From Actinomycetota bacterium (GTDB taxonomy: Bacteria; Actinomycetota; Thermoleophilia; Gaiellales; Gaiellaceae), in NCBI GenBank assembly GCA_947445525.1, contig CANFDS010000006.1, positions 1-60,939 of the forward strand: 60,939 bases of DNA. Direction: 5' to 3'. Under the pieces are notes generated by a model. That model saw only the letters and a list, made by a program, of their open reading frames with translations. It did not search any database and was not told the origin of the DNA. The translations under genes were made by a program, and so were the position numbers. Positions 44,113 to 54,154 of this stretch are shown piece after piece; the stretch's first letter is position 1; each line of letters begins with the position of its first letter.

Positions 44113-45405
44113 ATGGCCGCAGCGCAGGATTCCCTCCAGACTCTCAAGACCGCAGGCCTCGCCGAGGTCGATCCCGAGATCGCGGCCCTGCTGGGACGGG
44201 AGCTGGAGCGCCAGCGCGGCCAGATCGAGCTGATCGCCTCCGAGAACTTCACCTGGCCCTCGATCCTCGAGGCCATCGGCAGCGTCCCCACCAACAAGTA
44301 CGCCGAGGGCTACCCCGGCAAGCGCTACTACGGCGGCTGCGAGGTCGTCGACGAGATCGAGCGCGTCGCCATCGCCCGCGCGCAGGAGCTGTTCGGCGCC
44401 GAGCACGCGAACGTGCAGCCGAGCGCCGGCTCGGCCACGAACATGGCCGTCTACATGGCGATGCTGCAGCCGGGCGACCCCATCCTCGGCCTGCGCCTCG
44501 ATCACGGTGGCCATCTCACGCACGGCCACAAGGTCAACTTCAGCGGCAAGCTCTACGACTTCAGGCACTACGGCGTCAGCCGCGAGACGATGCGCGTCGA
44601 CTACGACGAGGTGCTCGCCCTGGCCAAGGAGCATCGGCCGAAGATCATCGTCTGCGGCGGCTCCGCGTACCCGCGGCTCGTCGAGACCGAGCGCTTCCGC
44701 ACGATCGCCGACGAGGTCGGCGCGCTGCTGCTGTGCGACATGGCGCACTACTCGGGGCTCGTCGCCGCGGGCGTCGTGCCAAGCCCGGTGCCGCACTGCG
44801 ACTTCGTCACCTCCACCACGCACAAGACGCTGGCGGGGCCGCGCTCCGGCTTCATCCTCTGCCGCGAACAGCACGCCGCCGCGGTCGACAAGGCGATTTT
44901 CCCGGGCCTCCAGGGCGGCCCGCTGATGCATGCAGTCGCCGCCAAGGCCGCCTGCTTCCGCATCGCCGGCACCGCTGCCTTCCGCGACTACGCGACCGCC
45001 GTCCGTGACAACGCCCAGGCGCTGGCCGCCGCCGTCATCGCCAGCGGCCAGGAGGTGCTCACCGGCGGCACCGACACGCACCTCGTCCAGGTCGACCTGC
45101 GCAACTCCAGCTTCACCGGCAAGGACGCCGAGGAGCGGCTCCACGAGGTGCACATGACCGCCAACCGCAACACCGTCCCGTTCGACGAGCGGCCGCCCAC
45201 GGTGGCGTCCGGTGTCCGGCTCGGCACCCCGGCGATGACGATGCGCGGCCTCACCGCCGCCGACTTCGCCGAGGTCGGCAGCATCATCGGCGCCGCGCTG
45301 GTCGAGGGCGCCGACCTCTCCGCCCTGGCCGCGCGCAGTAGCGCGCTCTGCGACCGCTACCCGCTCTATCCGGGGTTCCGCGGCTGGCCCACCTACGAGG
45401 CCTGA
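44113..45405 (+). CDS. glyA: Serine hydroxymethyltransferase
   Basis: 430 residues. IELIASENFTWPSILEAIGSV, NKYAEGYPGKRYYGGCEVVDEIE, HANVQPSAGSATNMAVYMAML and the PLP lysine in TSTTHKTLAGPRSGFIL. It interconverts serine and glycine with tetrahydrofolate, supplying one-carbon units. GAGGAG precedes ATG 44113. The 120-nt upstream gap holds TACGAT as a possible -10 box. Confidence 0.97.
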   Translation: MAAAQDSLQTLKTAGLAEVDPEIAALLGRELERQRGQIELIASENFTWPSILEAIGSVPTNKYAEGYPGKRYYGGCEVVDEIERVAIARAQELFGAEHANVQPSAGSATNMAVYMAMLQPGDPILGLRLDHGGHLTHGHKVNFSGKLYDFRHYGVSRETMRVDYDEVLALAKEHRPKIIVCGGSAYPRLVETERFRTIADEVGALLLCDMAHYSGLVAAGVVPSPVPHCDFVTSTTHKTLAGPRSGFILCREQHAAAVDKAIFPGLQGGPLMHAVAAKAACFRIAGTAAFRDYATAVRDNAQALAAAVIASGQEVLTGGTDTHLVQVDLRNSSFTGKDAEERLHEVHMTANRNTVPFDERPPTVASGVRLGTPAMTMRGLTAADFAEVGSIIGAALVEGADLSALAARSSALCDRYPLYPGFRGWPTYEA

Positions 45406-45419
45406 GACAGGAGACCGCC

Positions 45420-46046
45420 ATGCCCGTCGTCGAGGTCACGCACCCGCTCGTCCAGCACAAGCTCGGCCTGCTCCGCGACGTCACGACGCCGACCCAGCTC
45501 TTCCGGCAGCTCGTCAACGAGATCACGCTGCTGCTCGCCTACGAGGCGACGAAGGAGCTGCACACCGAGGGTATCGAGGTCGAGACGCCGCTCGAGCGCA
45601 CGCCGGCCCGCCGCGTCTCCGGCAAGAAGGTCGCCGTGTGCCCGATCCTGCGCGCCGGCATGGGCATGCTCGACGGCGTGCTCTCGCTGATTCCCGGCGC
45701 CCGGGTCGGCTTCATCGGGCTCTACCGCGACGAGGAGACGCTGCAGCCGGTCGAGTACTTCATCAAGCTGCCGCATGACATCGCGCACCGTGATGTGATC
45801 CTGCTCGACCCGATGATCGCAACCGGGAACTCGACCTCCGCCGCCGTCCAGAAGGTGAAGGAGGCCGGGGCCACAGCGATCCGGCTGATCGGGATCATCG
45901 CGGCGCCGGAGGGTGTGCAGCGTATCCAGGACGCCCACCCCGACGTGACGATCGTGGTCGCCTCGATCGATCGGGGGCTCAACGAGCGGGGCTTCATCGT
46001 GCCCGGCCTCGGCGACGCAGGCGATCGGCTCTACGGGACGAAATAG
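45420..46046 (+). CDS. upp: Uracil phosphoribosyltransferase
   Basis: 208 residues, normal size. VEVTHPLVQHKLGLLRD, KKVAVCPILRAGMGMLDGVLSLIP and the PRPP loop VILLDPMIATGNSTSAAVQ are diagnostic. It salvages uracil to UMP. It sits 14 nt after glyA with AGGAGA (45410-45415) before the ATG, likely the same operon. Confidence 0.97.
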   Translation: MPVVEVTHPLVQHKLGLLRDVTTPTQLFRQLVNEITLLLAYEATKELHTEGIEVETPLERTPARRVSGKKVAVCPILRAGMGMLDGVLSLIPGARVGFIGLYRDEETLQPVEYFIKLPHDIAHRDVILLDPMIATGNSTSAAVQKVKEAGATAIRLIGIIAAPEGVQRIQDAHPDVTIVVASIDRGLNERGFIVPGLGDAGDRLYGTK

Positions 46047-46052
46047 CTTCCT

Positions 46053-47192
46053 ATGTGGGAGGTCTTTCGAGATCATCTCGAGGTTCTCTGGGCGGCGCTC
46101 ATCGCCCTCGGCATCGTCGTCGCGCTGACGCCCGCCGTCGGCGGCATGGCGCGACTGCTCGGCGTCGTCGACAATCCGGGCGGCCGGCGCATCAATCGGA
46201 GGCCGATCCCGCGGCTCGGCGGCCTCGGGATGTTCCTCGGCTTCCTTGTGCCCTCGCTGGCGTTCCTCGATCTGACGCGCGAGATGCGCGGGATCCTGCT
46301 CGGCGCCGCCGTCGCCACCACGGTCGGCGCGATCGACGACTTCCGCGGCCTCCCCTGGCTGCCGAAGCTCGCCGGCCAGGCCGCCGCGGCGGCGATCCCG
46401 ACCGCGTTCGGCGTCTGGGTCGACCACTTCACGCTGCCGTTCGTCGGCGTGCACACGCTGTCGCCGTGGGTCGGCATCCCGCTGACGGTCGTCTGGATCC
46501 TGGCGATCATGAACATGGTCAACTTCCTCGACGGCCTCGACGGGCTCGCTGCCGGCGTCTGCGGCATCGCCGGCGGCACCTTCAGCGTCGTCGCGCTCTC
46601 GCTCGGCAAGGTCGGGCCGGCGGTCGTCTCCGCGGCCATCTGCGGCGTCTGCATCGGCTTCCTGCGCCACAACTTCTATCCGGCGCGGATCTTCATGGGC
46701 GACTCCGGCGCGATGTTGCTCGGGTTCGTGCTGGCCGCCGTGTCGGTGCAGGGCCTGCTCAAGACCGCCGCCACCGTCGCCCTCGCCTTCCCGCTGCTCG
46801 TGCTGGCCGTGCCGATCCTCGACACCTCGTTCGTCGTGCTCAAGCGGCTCAAGCACGGGCAGCCGATCTATGCCGCCGACCGCAGCCACTTCCACCACCG
46901 GTTCCTCAACATCGGCTTCTCGCAGCGGCGGGCGGCGGTGACGATCTGGGCGTGGGTCGCCGTCCTGGCGGCGGCCGCGCTGGCCACGCGCTTCATCCCG
47001 TTCCGCGAGCACGGCAGCTGGCACACCGGCCCGACGGTCGCGGTCGGGTTGATCGCCTTCGTCGCGCTGGCGGCGTCCGTCTACATGATCTACCTGCTCG
47101 AGATCGTCAAGCTGGCGAACCCGTACATCAAGCGCCGGCTCGCCGAGGAGCGCCGCCGCCAGGACGCCGAGCAGTCCCGCCTCAGCGCGTAG
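46053..47192 (+). CDS. Undecaprenyl-phosphate sugar-1-phosphate transferase, WecA/TagO-like
   Basis: 379 residues, ten or eleven TM segments. RINRRPIPRLGGLGMFLGF, the Mg-binding GAIDDFRGLPWLPKLAGQ, NMVNFLDGLDGLAAGVCG, RIFMGDSGAMLLGF and SHFHHRFLNIGFSQ are the polyprenyl-phosphate GlcNAc-1-P transferase motifs. It starts wall polysaccharide or teichoic-acid-like chains on undecaprenyl phosphate on the cytoplasmic face. In several Gram-positives such a gene lies just upstream of the atp operon, as here. Confidence 0.92.
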   Translation: MWEVFRDHLEVLWAALIALGIVVALTPAVGGMARLLGVVDNPGGRRINRRPIPRLGGLGMFLGFLVPSLAFLDLTREMRGILLGAAVATTVGAIDDFRGLPWLPKLAGQAAAAAIPTAFGVWVDHFTLPFVGVHTLSPWVGIPLTVVWILAIMNMVNFLDGLDGLAAGVCGIAGGTFSVVALSLGKVGPAVVSAAICGVCIGFLRHNFYPARIFMGDSGAMLLGFVLAAVSVQGLLKTAATVALAFPLLVLAVPILDTSFVVLKRLKHGQPIYAADRSHFHHRFLNIGFSQRRAAVTIWAWVAVLAAAALATRFIPFREHGSWHTGPTVAVGLIAFVALAASVYMIYLLEIVKLANPYIKRRLAEERRRQDAEQSRLSA

Positions 47193-47195
47193 ACG

Positions 47196-47398
47196 CCGAC
47201 GCCGATCCGCTCGAGCAGCGAGCCGGCCTCGTCCTCGAAGTCGACGGCAGCGACCTCCGGCCCGGGCGGGAAACCGCGGCGGTTCGGCACGACGATCTCG
47301 AACTCCCGGGCGAGCGGCTCCTGGGCGCGCCAGGTCGCCGCCGCGTCGACGACGCTGCCGTGGACGAGAACGAGCCGGGGTCTCGGCCTGAAGGGCAC
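47196..47398 (-). pseudogene. N-terminal remnant of an alpha/beta hydrolase
   Basis: From GTG 47398 the minus frame reads PRPRLVLVHGSVVDAAATWR, then AQEPLAREFEIVVPNRRGFP and FEDEAGSLLERIGVG before running into sequence antisense to the wecA/tagO 3' end. VLVHGS...WR and VVPNRRGF are the first strand and the oxyanion region of alpha/beta hydrolases, whose catalytic Ser elbow is lost. The 3' part was deleted. The rest of the 47193-47519 gap has only a GTTTGT/ACAAAC inverted repeat near 47409-47430. Confidence 0.7.
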
Positions 47399-47503
47399 GC
47401 TCCCCCTGTTTGTGAGTGCATGTACAAACTCCTGCCTGGGTGGGAGGGATTCCCGCGTGGATCCGCCGTTTCCGGTTGTCACAAACTCACCCGCTGGCTC
47501 TGG

Positions 47504-47509
47504 TATGCT
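47504..47509 (+). promoter_or_regulatory. -10 box TATGCT of the atp operon
   Basis: TATGCT lies 10 nt before ATG 47520. No good -35 element is seen at the usual distance. It is the only clear promoter before the atpI-atpB genes. Confidence 0.5.
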
Positions 47510-47519
47510 CGCCCTCGCG

Positions 47520-47720
47520 ATGGAGGGAAGTGCGCGCACCACGTTTGACCCCGCCGGCGCCGGCGCGTTGCTCGCAACGGCCACCGGCGCGGGCCTCGGC
47601 TTGGGCGCGCTTATCGGCTGGGCAAGCGGCAGGATCGGCTTCGGCGTGCTCGGCGGCGCCGTCATCGGCGTTCCTGCCGGCGTGGCCGCCGTCTACCTGC
47701 GCTACCGGGGAACGCTCTAG
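47520..47720 (+). CDS. AtpZ/AtpI-like small membrane protein
   Basis: 66 residues from ATG 47520. Two TM segments (LLATATGAGLGLGALIGWASG and FGVLGGAVIGVPAGVAAVYLRY) match the AtpZ/putative F0F1 subunit pattern of small proteins found before atpI, proposed to form a Mg2+/Ca2+ channel or help c-ring assembly. The stop meets the GTG of atpI directly. Confidence 0.75.
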   Translation: MEGSARTTFDPAGAGALLATATGAGLGLGALIGWASGRIGFGVLGGAVIGVPAGVAAVYLRYRGTL

Positions 47721-48137
47721 GTGCCCGTGACCCTGGAAGAGCCACCCCGCATCGGCGTCCTCGGCTCTCCCCGGCCCATGCCTGGCAAGTTCCTGCCGGT
47801 GGTGGCAGCGGGCGGCGTCGTGCTGCTCGCCCTGCCGATTTTCCTCGTCGTGGGCTGGCCGATCGGCGCCTGGGGCCTGGCGGCGGTGCTCTTCGCCGGC
47901 AGCCAGGGCCTGAGCCTGCTGCTCAACCGCCTCGGCATCGGCACCGACAAGCTCGCGCAGTCCGGTGTGATGGCCTTCGGCATGATGTTCCGGGCCGTCG
48001 CCGTGATGGTCGTGCTGCTCGTCGTCGCGGTGTCCAACAAGCAGCTCGGGCTCGGCGCTGCCATCCTTTACGCCCTCGCCTACTCGATGGAGCTCGGCGT
48101 CTCGGTGATCACGTACTTCGGAGACTCAAAGAAGTGA
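47721..48137 (+). CDS. atpI: ATP synthase protein I (AtpI-like)
   Basis: 138 residues from GTG 47721. Four hydrophobic segments (FLPVVAAGGVVLLALPIFLVV, LAAVLFAGSQGLSLLLNRL, SGVMAFGMMFRAVAVMVVLLV, AILYALAYSMELGVSVITYF) and position before atpB fit AtpI, which aids c-ring assembly. The sequence itself is poorly conserved. Its stop overlaps the atpB start (GTGATG). Confidence 0.7.
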   Translation: MPVTLEEPPRIGVLGSPRPMPGKFLPVVAAGGVVLLALPIFLVVGWPIGAWGLAAVLFAGSQGLSLLLNRLGIGTDKLAQSGVMAFGMMFRAVAVMVVLLVVAVSNKQLGLGAAILYALAYSMELGVSVITYFGDSKK

Positions 48138-49102
48138 TGCGTCTCAGGTACCTGCTCCTGCTCATCGCCGTGCTGGCCGTTGCGGTTGCCGCGCCGTCCG
48201 GTGCGCTCGGGGCGCGCGGCTCCGAGGAGCCGGCCACCCCGCCCGCCAGCGTGGGCGCCGTCGTCGACAAGTGCGACGTTCCGCACGGCGCGAAGCTACC
48301 GCTCGGCTGCTTCAAGCCGGACGAGGAGTTCGAGCTCAAAGACTGGGTGCCGATCCACGCCGGCGGCCTCAACCTCTCGATCAACAAGGCCGTCGCCTAC
48401 ATCATGCTGGCGTCGGTGCTGACGATGCTGCTGGGGATCTCCCTGATGCGCATCAAGATCGGCCGCACGCCCGGCAAGCGCCAAGCGTTGGGCGAGACCA
48501 TCTACGAGGTCGCGCAGGTGCAGGTCGCCGAGCAGGGCCTGCCGGCGAAGGCCATCGGCACCTGGTTCCCCTACGTCGCCACCGTGATGCTGTTCATCTG
48601 GGTGGTAAACATGATCGGCTTCGTCCCGCTGCCGCTCTCCGACCAGAAGTTCCACATCGGCGGCCTCGAGATCCCCACGTTCTCGGTCTACGCGGCCACA
48701 TCGCAGCTGTCGGTGCCGCTCGTCCTGGCGCTGATCACCTTCTTCGTCACCCACGTCGAGGGCATCCGCTGGAACGGCCCGCGCAAGTACTTCGCCAGCT
48801 GGATCCCGGACGCACCCAAGCCTGCGCTCGTCCTGATCGTCCCCATCGAGATCCTCTCCCAGTTCATGCGGTTGATCAGCCTCTCCGTTCGCCTCTACGC
48901 CAACATGCTGGCGGGTCACATGCTGATCCTCGTCATGATCGGCCTCATCTTCATTCTCGACTCGCCGATGAAGTTCCTCGGTCTCCCCGGGGCGCTGATC
49001 TTCTACTTGTTCGAGGTTGTTATCGTGGTCACGATCCAGGCGTATATCTTCGCCGCCCTATCCGCCATCTACATCGGCTCGGCAGTCGAGCCCGAACACT
49101 AG
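48134..49102 (+). CDS. atpB: F-type ATP synthase subunit a
   Basis: 322 residues from GTG 48134 (ATG 48137 also possible). A hydrophobic N-terminal segment resembling a signal peptide (LLLLIAVLAVAVAAPSGALG) comes first and makes the protein longer than most. The core has FPYVATVMLFIWVVNMIGFVP, LITFFVTHVEGIRWNGP and LISLSVRLYANMLAGH, which carries the essential Arg, and VVIVVTIQAYIFAALSAIYIG. It forms the proton half-channels against the c ring. Confidence 0.93.
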   Translation: MMRLRYLLLLIAVLAVAVAAPSGALGARGSEEPATPPASVGAVVDKCDVPHGAKLPLGCFKPDEEFELKDWVPIHAGGLNLSINKAVAYIMLASVLTMLLGISLMRIKIGRTPGKRQALGETIYEVAQVQVAEQGLPAKAIGTWFPYVATVMLFIWVVNMIGFVPLPLSDQKFHIGGLEIPTFSVYAATSQLSVPLVLALITFFVTHVEGIRWNGPRKYFASWIPDAPKPALVLIVPIEILSQFMRLISLSVRLYANMLAGHMLILVMIGLIFILDSPMKFLGLPGALIFYLFEVVIVVTIQAYIFAALSAIYIGSAVEPEH

Positions 49103-49115
49103 GAGGAAGCGCAGA

Positions 49116-49382
49116 GTGCTCGCTACCGTCTTCGGCCTGCTGGCCGACGAAAGTACCCGCAAGGCCGGCAAGGCAATCGCCTTCGGGCTCGGCATCGGCC
49201 TGGGCTCGCTCGGCGCCGGTGTCGGCATCGGCAACATCTTCGCCGCCATGATCCAGTCGGTCGCCCGGCAGCCCGAGCTGAAGGGCGAGCTGCAGGGCAT
49301 CATGTGGCTCGGCTTCGCCCTCACCGAGGCCGTCGTCTTCTACGGCCTGCTCGGTGGCCTCCTCGGCTTCGTTCTCGCGTAG
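49116..49382 (+). CDS. atpE: F-type ATP synthase subunit c
   Basis: 88 residues from GTG 49116, with AGGAGG 9 nt upstream. Two TMs: AIAFGLGIGLGSLGAGVGIGN and WLGFALTEAVVFYGLLGGLLG, with the ion-carrying Glu in ALTEAVVFYG; IQSVARQPELKGELQGIM is the conserved polar loop. It forms the rotor ring. Sequence near the Glu resembles proton rather than sodium rings, but this is a guess. Confidence 0.95.
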   Translation: MLATVFGLLADESTRKAGKAIAFGLGIGLGSLGAGVGIGNIFAAMIQSVARQPELKGELQGIMWLGFALTEAVVFYGLLGGLLGFVLA

Positions 49383-49415
49383 TCCGAGCTTGTCGATCAC
49401 TACCCAGGGATTCCC

Positions 49416-49943
49416 ATGCTCGTAGCCGTCAGTCCACTCATCAAGGTCGAGCCAGGTCTCATGATCTGGACGCTCGTGTGCTTCTCGCTCACGCTCTTCG
49501 TCCTGTGGAAGTTCGCGTTCGGGCCGATCCAGAAGCTGATCGACGCCCGTCGGCTGCGCATCCTCGAGTCGATCGAGGAGGCCGACCGGGCCCGTGACGA
49601 GGCGAGGCAGCTGCTCGCGGAGCACAAGAGCCTCATCGCCCAGGCCCGTACCGAGGCCGAGGGGATCCTGGCCGAGGCCCGCAAGGTGTCCGACGCTCAG
49701 CGCGAGCGTGTCCGCGAGGAGACCGATCTCGATCGGGCCCGCCGGATGGAGGAGACCAAGCGGCAGATCGAGGCCGAGACCACCCGCGCGCTCGAGCAGA
49801 TCCGCAACGAGGTCGCCGAGCTCACGCTCGCTGCCACCGCCAAGGTCACCGGCAAGGTGCTCGACTCGGCCGACCATCGCCGGCTGATCGAGGATGCCAT
49901 CTCCGAGCTCGACTTCTCGCTCCTGGAGCGGGGACGGGCGTAG
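49416..49943 (+). CDS. atpF: F-type ATP synthase subunit b
   Basis: 175 residues. One N-terminal TM (LMIWTLVCFSLTLFVLWKFAF) then a long charged helix (RRLRILESIEEADRARDEARQL to AETTRALEQIRNEVAEL), the dimerising coiled coil of the peripheral stalk. It lies between atpE and atpH. Confidence 0.95.
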   Translation: MLVAVSPLIKVEPGLMIWTLVCFSLTLFVLWKFAFGPIQKLIDARRLRILESIEEADRARDEARQLLAEHKSLIAQARTEAEGILAEARKVSDAQRERVREETDLDRARRMEETKRQIEAETTRALEQIRNEVAELTLAATAKVTGKVLDSADHRRLIEDAISELDFSLLERGRA

Positions 49944-49952
49944 GGGTCGGGC

Positions 49953-50486
49953 TTGGCCGTCGTCCACAGAACGTACGCGCGGGCGCTGTTCCAGGCGGCC
50001 CGGGAGGCAGGACGCCTTCCGGCCGTGCGCGAGCAGCTCGGCGATTTCGTCTCGTCGATGGGGGAGGTGCCCGAGCTGGGTGCCCTCCTCGTCAATCCCA
50101 AGATCGACGCCCGCCTCAAGCGCAGCGCGCTCGAGGGGCTGCTCGACGGCTCCGACGTGATCGTCCGCAACTTCCTCCTCCTGCTCGTCGAGAAGCATCG
50201 GGTGGGTGAGGTGGAGGAGATCGCTCGCGAGTTCGAGCGGCTCGCCGCCGCCGAGGAAGGTCGGCTCGACGTTGAGCTGACGACCGCGTACGAGCTCTCG
50301 GACGAGGAGGCACGCACCATCCTCGCCCAGATCGAAAAGGCTTCCGGACGGCACGTCGATGCGACCCGCAAGGTCGACCCGGCACTCGTCGGCGGCATCG
50401 TCCTCCAGGTCGGCTCGCTCCGTCTCGACGCGAGCGTGCGCGGCCGGCTTACCCGTCTTCGCCAAGATTTGACGACAAGGAGCTGA
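49953..50486 (+). CDS. atpH: F-type ATP synthase subunit delta
   Basis: 177 residues from TTG 49953, the only plausible start before [19 protein letters not shown]. That block, [21 protein letters not shown] and the C-terminal [28 protein letters not shown] are OSCP/delta features. It joins the F1 head to the stalk. Confidence 0.93.
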   Translation: MAVVHRTYARALFQAAREAGRLPAVREQLGDFVSSMGEVPELGALLVNPKIDARLKRSALEGLLDGSDVIVRNFLLLLVEKHRVGEVEEIAREFERLAAAEEGRLDVELTTAYELSDEEARTILAQIEKASGRHVDATRKVDPALVGGIVLQVGSLRLDASVRGRLTRLRQDLTTRS

Positions 50487-50487
50487 T

Positions 50488-52014
<1,527 letters not shown>

Positions 52015-52020
52015 CCCCCG

Positions 52021-52917
52021 ATGGCTTCCGTCCAGGACATCAAGCGGCGCGTCCGCTCGGTCAAGAACACGCGTAAGATCACGAAGGCGCTCGAGCTCGT
52101 CGCAGCGGCCAAGCTGCGGCGGGCGCAGGTGCGGATCGAGGCGATGCGTCCCTACGCCGATCGGATGCAGGAGCTGATGGTCGGCACGGCGCGGGCGAGC
52201 TCGTCCATGCGCGGCCTCGCGCTGCTGCAGCGGCGCGACGAGGTGCGGACGGTCGCAATCGTGCCGCTCACCGGCGACCGCGGCCTTGCCGGCGCGTTCA
52301 ACGCCAATGTGCTCCGGCAGGCGTTCGCGCTCGAGCGTGCTCTCGTGGCCGAGGGCAAGACGGTCAAGTGGCTCGTCGTCGGCAAGAAGGGCGGCTCGAC
52401 GTTGCGCTTCCGCGGCTATGAGGTCGCCCAGGCCTGGACCGGCTACTCCTCGGCGCCGGCCTACGCCGACGCCCAGGCGGTCGCCCATCGCCTCTCGACC
52501 CTCTATGCCGAGGGCGAGGTCGACAGGGTCGTCGTCGTCTACAACCACTTCATCTCCGCGCTCGCGCAGGATGTCGTGGCGCAGGACGTGCTGCCGATCC
52601 CCGAGAACCTGCTCGCCGCCGACGACGCGTCGGAGCAGAAAGAGAGCGCCCTCCTCGGCGACCTCATCTACGAGCCGGAGCCCGAGGAGATCCTCAAGCG
52701 GCTGCTGCCGGTCTACGTCGAGACGGAGCTCTACCGAGCCCTGCTCGAGTCGGCTGCCTCCTTCCAGGGGGCGCAGATGACGGCGATGCGCAACGCGTCG
52801 AAGTCGGCCGGCGAGGTCATCGACAGCCTGACGCTCGCGATGAACCGTGCACGCCAGTCCGAGATCACGCAGGAGATCCTCGAGGTCGTAGCCGGCGCCG
52901 ACGCGCTGACCAGCTGA
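52021..52917 (+). CDS. atpG: F-type ATP synthase subunit gamma
   Basis: 298 residues. N-terminal SVQDIKRRVRSVKNTRKITKA and C-terminal MRNASKSAGEVIDSLTLAMNRARQSEITQEILEVV form the two helices of the rotating shaft; TGDRGLAGAFNANVLR and YNHFISALAQDVVAQDVLP lie in the central domain. It is followed not by atpD but by a transporter gene with its own TACCCT box (near 52964). Confidence 0.96.
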   Translation: MASVQDIKRRVRSVKNTRKITKALELVAAAKLRRAQVRIEAMRPYADRMQELMVGTARASSSMRGLALLQRRDEVRTVAIVPLTGDRGLAGAFNANVLRQAFALERALVAEGKTVKWLVVGKKGGSTLRFRGYEVAQAWTGYSSAPAYADAQAVAHRLSTLYAEGEVDRVVVVYNHFISALAQDVVAQDVLPIPENLLAADDASEQKESALLGDLIYEPEPEEILKRLLPVYVETELYRALLESAASFQGAQMTAMRNASKSAGEVIDSLTLAMNRARQSEITQEILEVVAGADALTS

Positions 52918-53007
52918 TCCGCAGAGGATCCGGCCGCTAACCAAACGCCTGCGGCGCCGTCTTACCCTCCGTCGGCGTGAGATGCCGTCGCTTCCGATCC
53001 GAGTCCT

Positions 53008-54033
53008 GTGGCAGTCACTGACAAGCCAGCCGGTCCACTGACCAGCGAAGGCGGGGGTCATGGCGGCTCGTTGTCGATCGAGCACGTCCCAGCCGTCGCG
53101 GCGCGCAGCTACTGGGATCTCGTCTGGCAACGCTTCCGGCGCGACAGGGGCGCGCTCTGGAGCCTGGTCTTCATCGTGCTGCTGATTCTCGTCGCGTTCA
53201 TCGGCGCCCCGGTTGCCGCTTACTTCCTCGGGCACGGGCCGAACGAACCGCACTTCGGGCTCGAGACCTTCACGCCTGTCGGGCCCTGGACATATGTGCC
53301 CGGGGCGTCGGGCCAGGACCTGCTGATCCTTGGCGGCGACGACGCGACGCTGCAGCGGGACGAGTTCCTGCGGCTGCTCTACGGCGCGCAGGCGTCGCTC
53401 GAGGTGGCCGTCGGCGCCATGATCATCAGCATGTCGCTGGGCGTCCTGCTCGGCGCCGTCGCCGGCTACTTCGGCGGCTGGATCGACTCGGCCATCTCGC
53501 GCCTCACCGATGTGGTGATGGCCTTCCCGTACCTGTTGTTCGTGATCGCGCTGGCCAGCACGGTCGGTTCGCGCATCGACAACATCACGTTCGGCTTCCT
53601 GGGCAACGGCGTCCTCACGCTGATCCTCGTGATCGGCCTGTTCGGCTGGTTCTACCCCGCACGCATCGTACGCGCGCAGGTGCTGTCGCTGCGCGAGAAG
53701 GAGTTCATCGAGGCCGCGCGCATGGTCGGCGCGAGCGACGCACGCATCATCCGCTCGCACCTGCTGCCGCATCTCGTGGCGCCCACGATCGTCTACAGCA
53801 CCGTGATCGTCGCGCAGTACATCCTCGCCGAAGCGGGCCTCTCGTTCCTCGGCCTGGGCATCAAGCTGCCGACGGCGAGCTGGGGCAACCTGCTCCAGTC
53901 CGGTGCCACGTACTACCTCAACCAGCCCCTGCTGATGCTGTGGCCAGGGCTGGCCGTGCTGCTCACCACGCTGGCGTTCAACCTGCTCGGTGACGGCCTG
54001 AGAGATGCCTTCGACCCGCGGTCGTCGCGGTGA
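53008..54033 (+). CDS. Peptide/nickel-type ABC transporter permease, DppC/OppC family
   Basis: 341 residues from GTG 53008. N-terminal TM (LWSLVFIVLLILVAFIGAPVA), periplasmic loop, then the core with LYGAQASLEVAVGAMIISMSLGVLLG, the EAA-like loop EKEFIEAARMVGASDARIIRSHLLPHL, and YILAEAGLSFLGLGIKLPTASWGNLL. It forms the channel with the DppB-like permease at 55918. It is the first gene of an operon that lies inside the atp gene cluster. Confidence 0.92.
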   Translation: MAVTDKPAGPLTSEGGGHGGSLSIEHVPAVAARSYWDLVWQRFRRDRGALWSLVFIVLLILVAFIGAPVAAYFLGHGPNEPHFGLETFTPVGPWTYVPGASGQDLLILGGDDATLQRDEFLRLLYGAQASLEVAVGAMIISMSLGVLLGAVAGYFGGWIDSAISRLTDVVMAFPYLLFVIALASTVGSRIDNITFGFLGNGVLTLILVIGLFGWFYPARIVRAQVLSLREKEFIEAARMVGASDARIIRSHLLPHLVAPTIVYSTVIVAQYILAEAGLSFLGLGIKLPTASWGNLLQSGATYYLNQPLLMLWPGLAVLLTTLAFNLLGDGLRDAFDPRSSR

Positions 54034-54154
54034 GGAGTACCATCGACAGAACGTCACGACCGCCAACTTTTCCGGCGGCCAGCGTCGTTTGTCGAGAATA
54101 CGATATGTCTCTCCGATTCTGGCTTCCGCTGGGTCGTACCCTGAAAGGTGTCCG

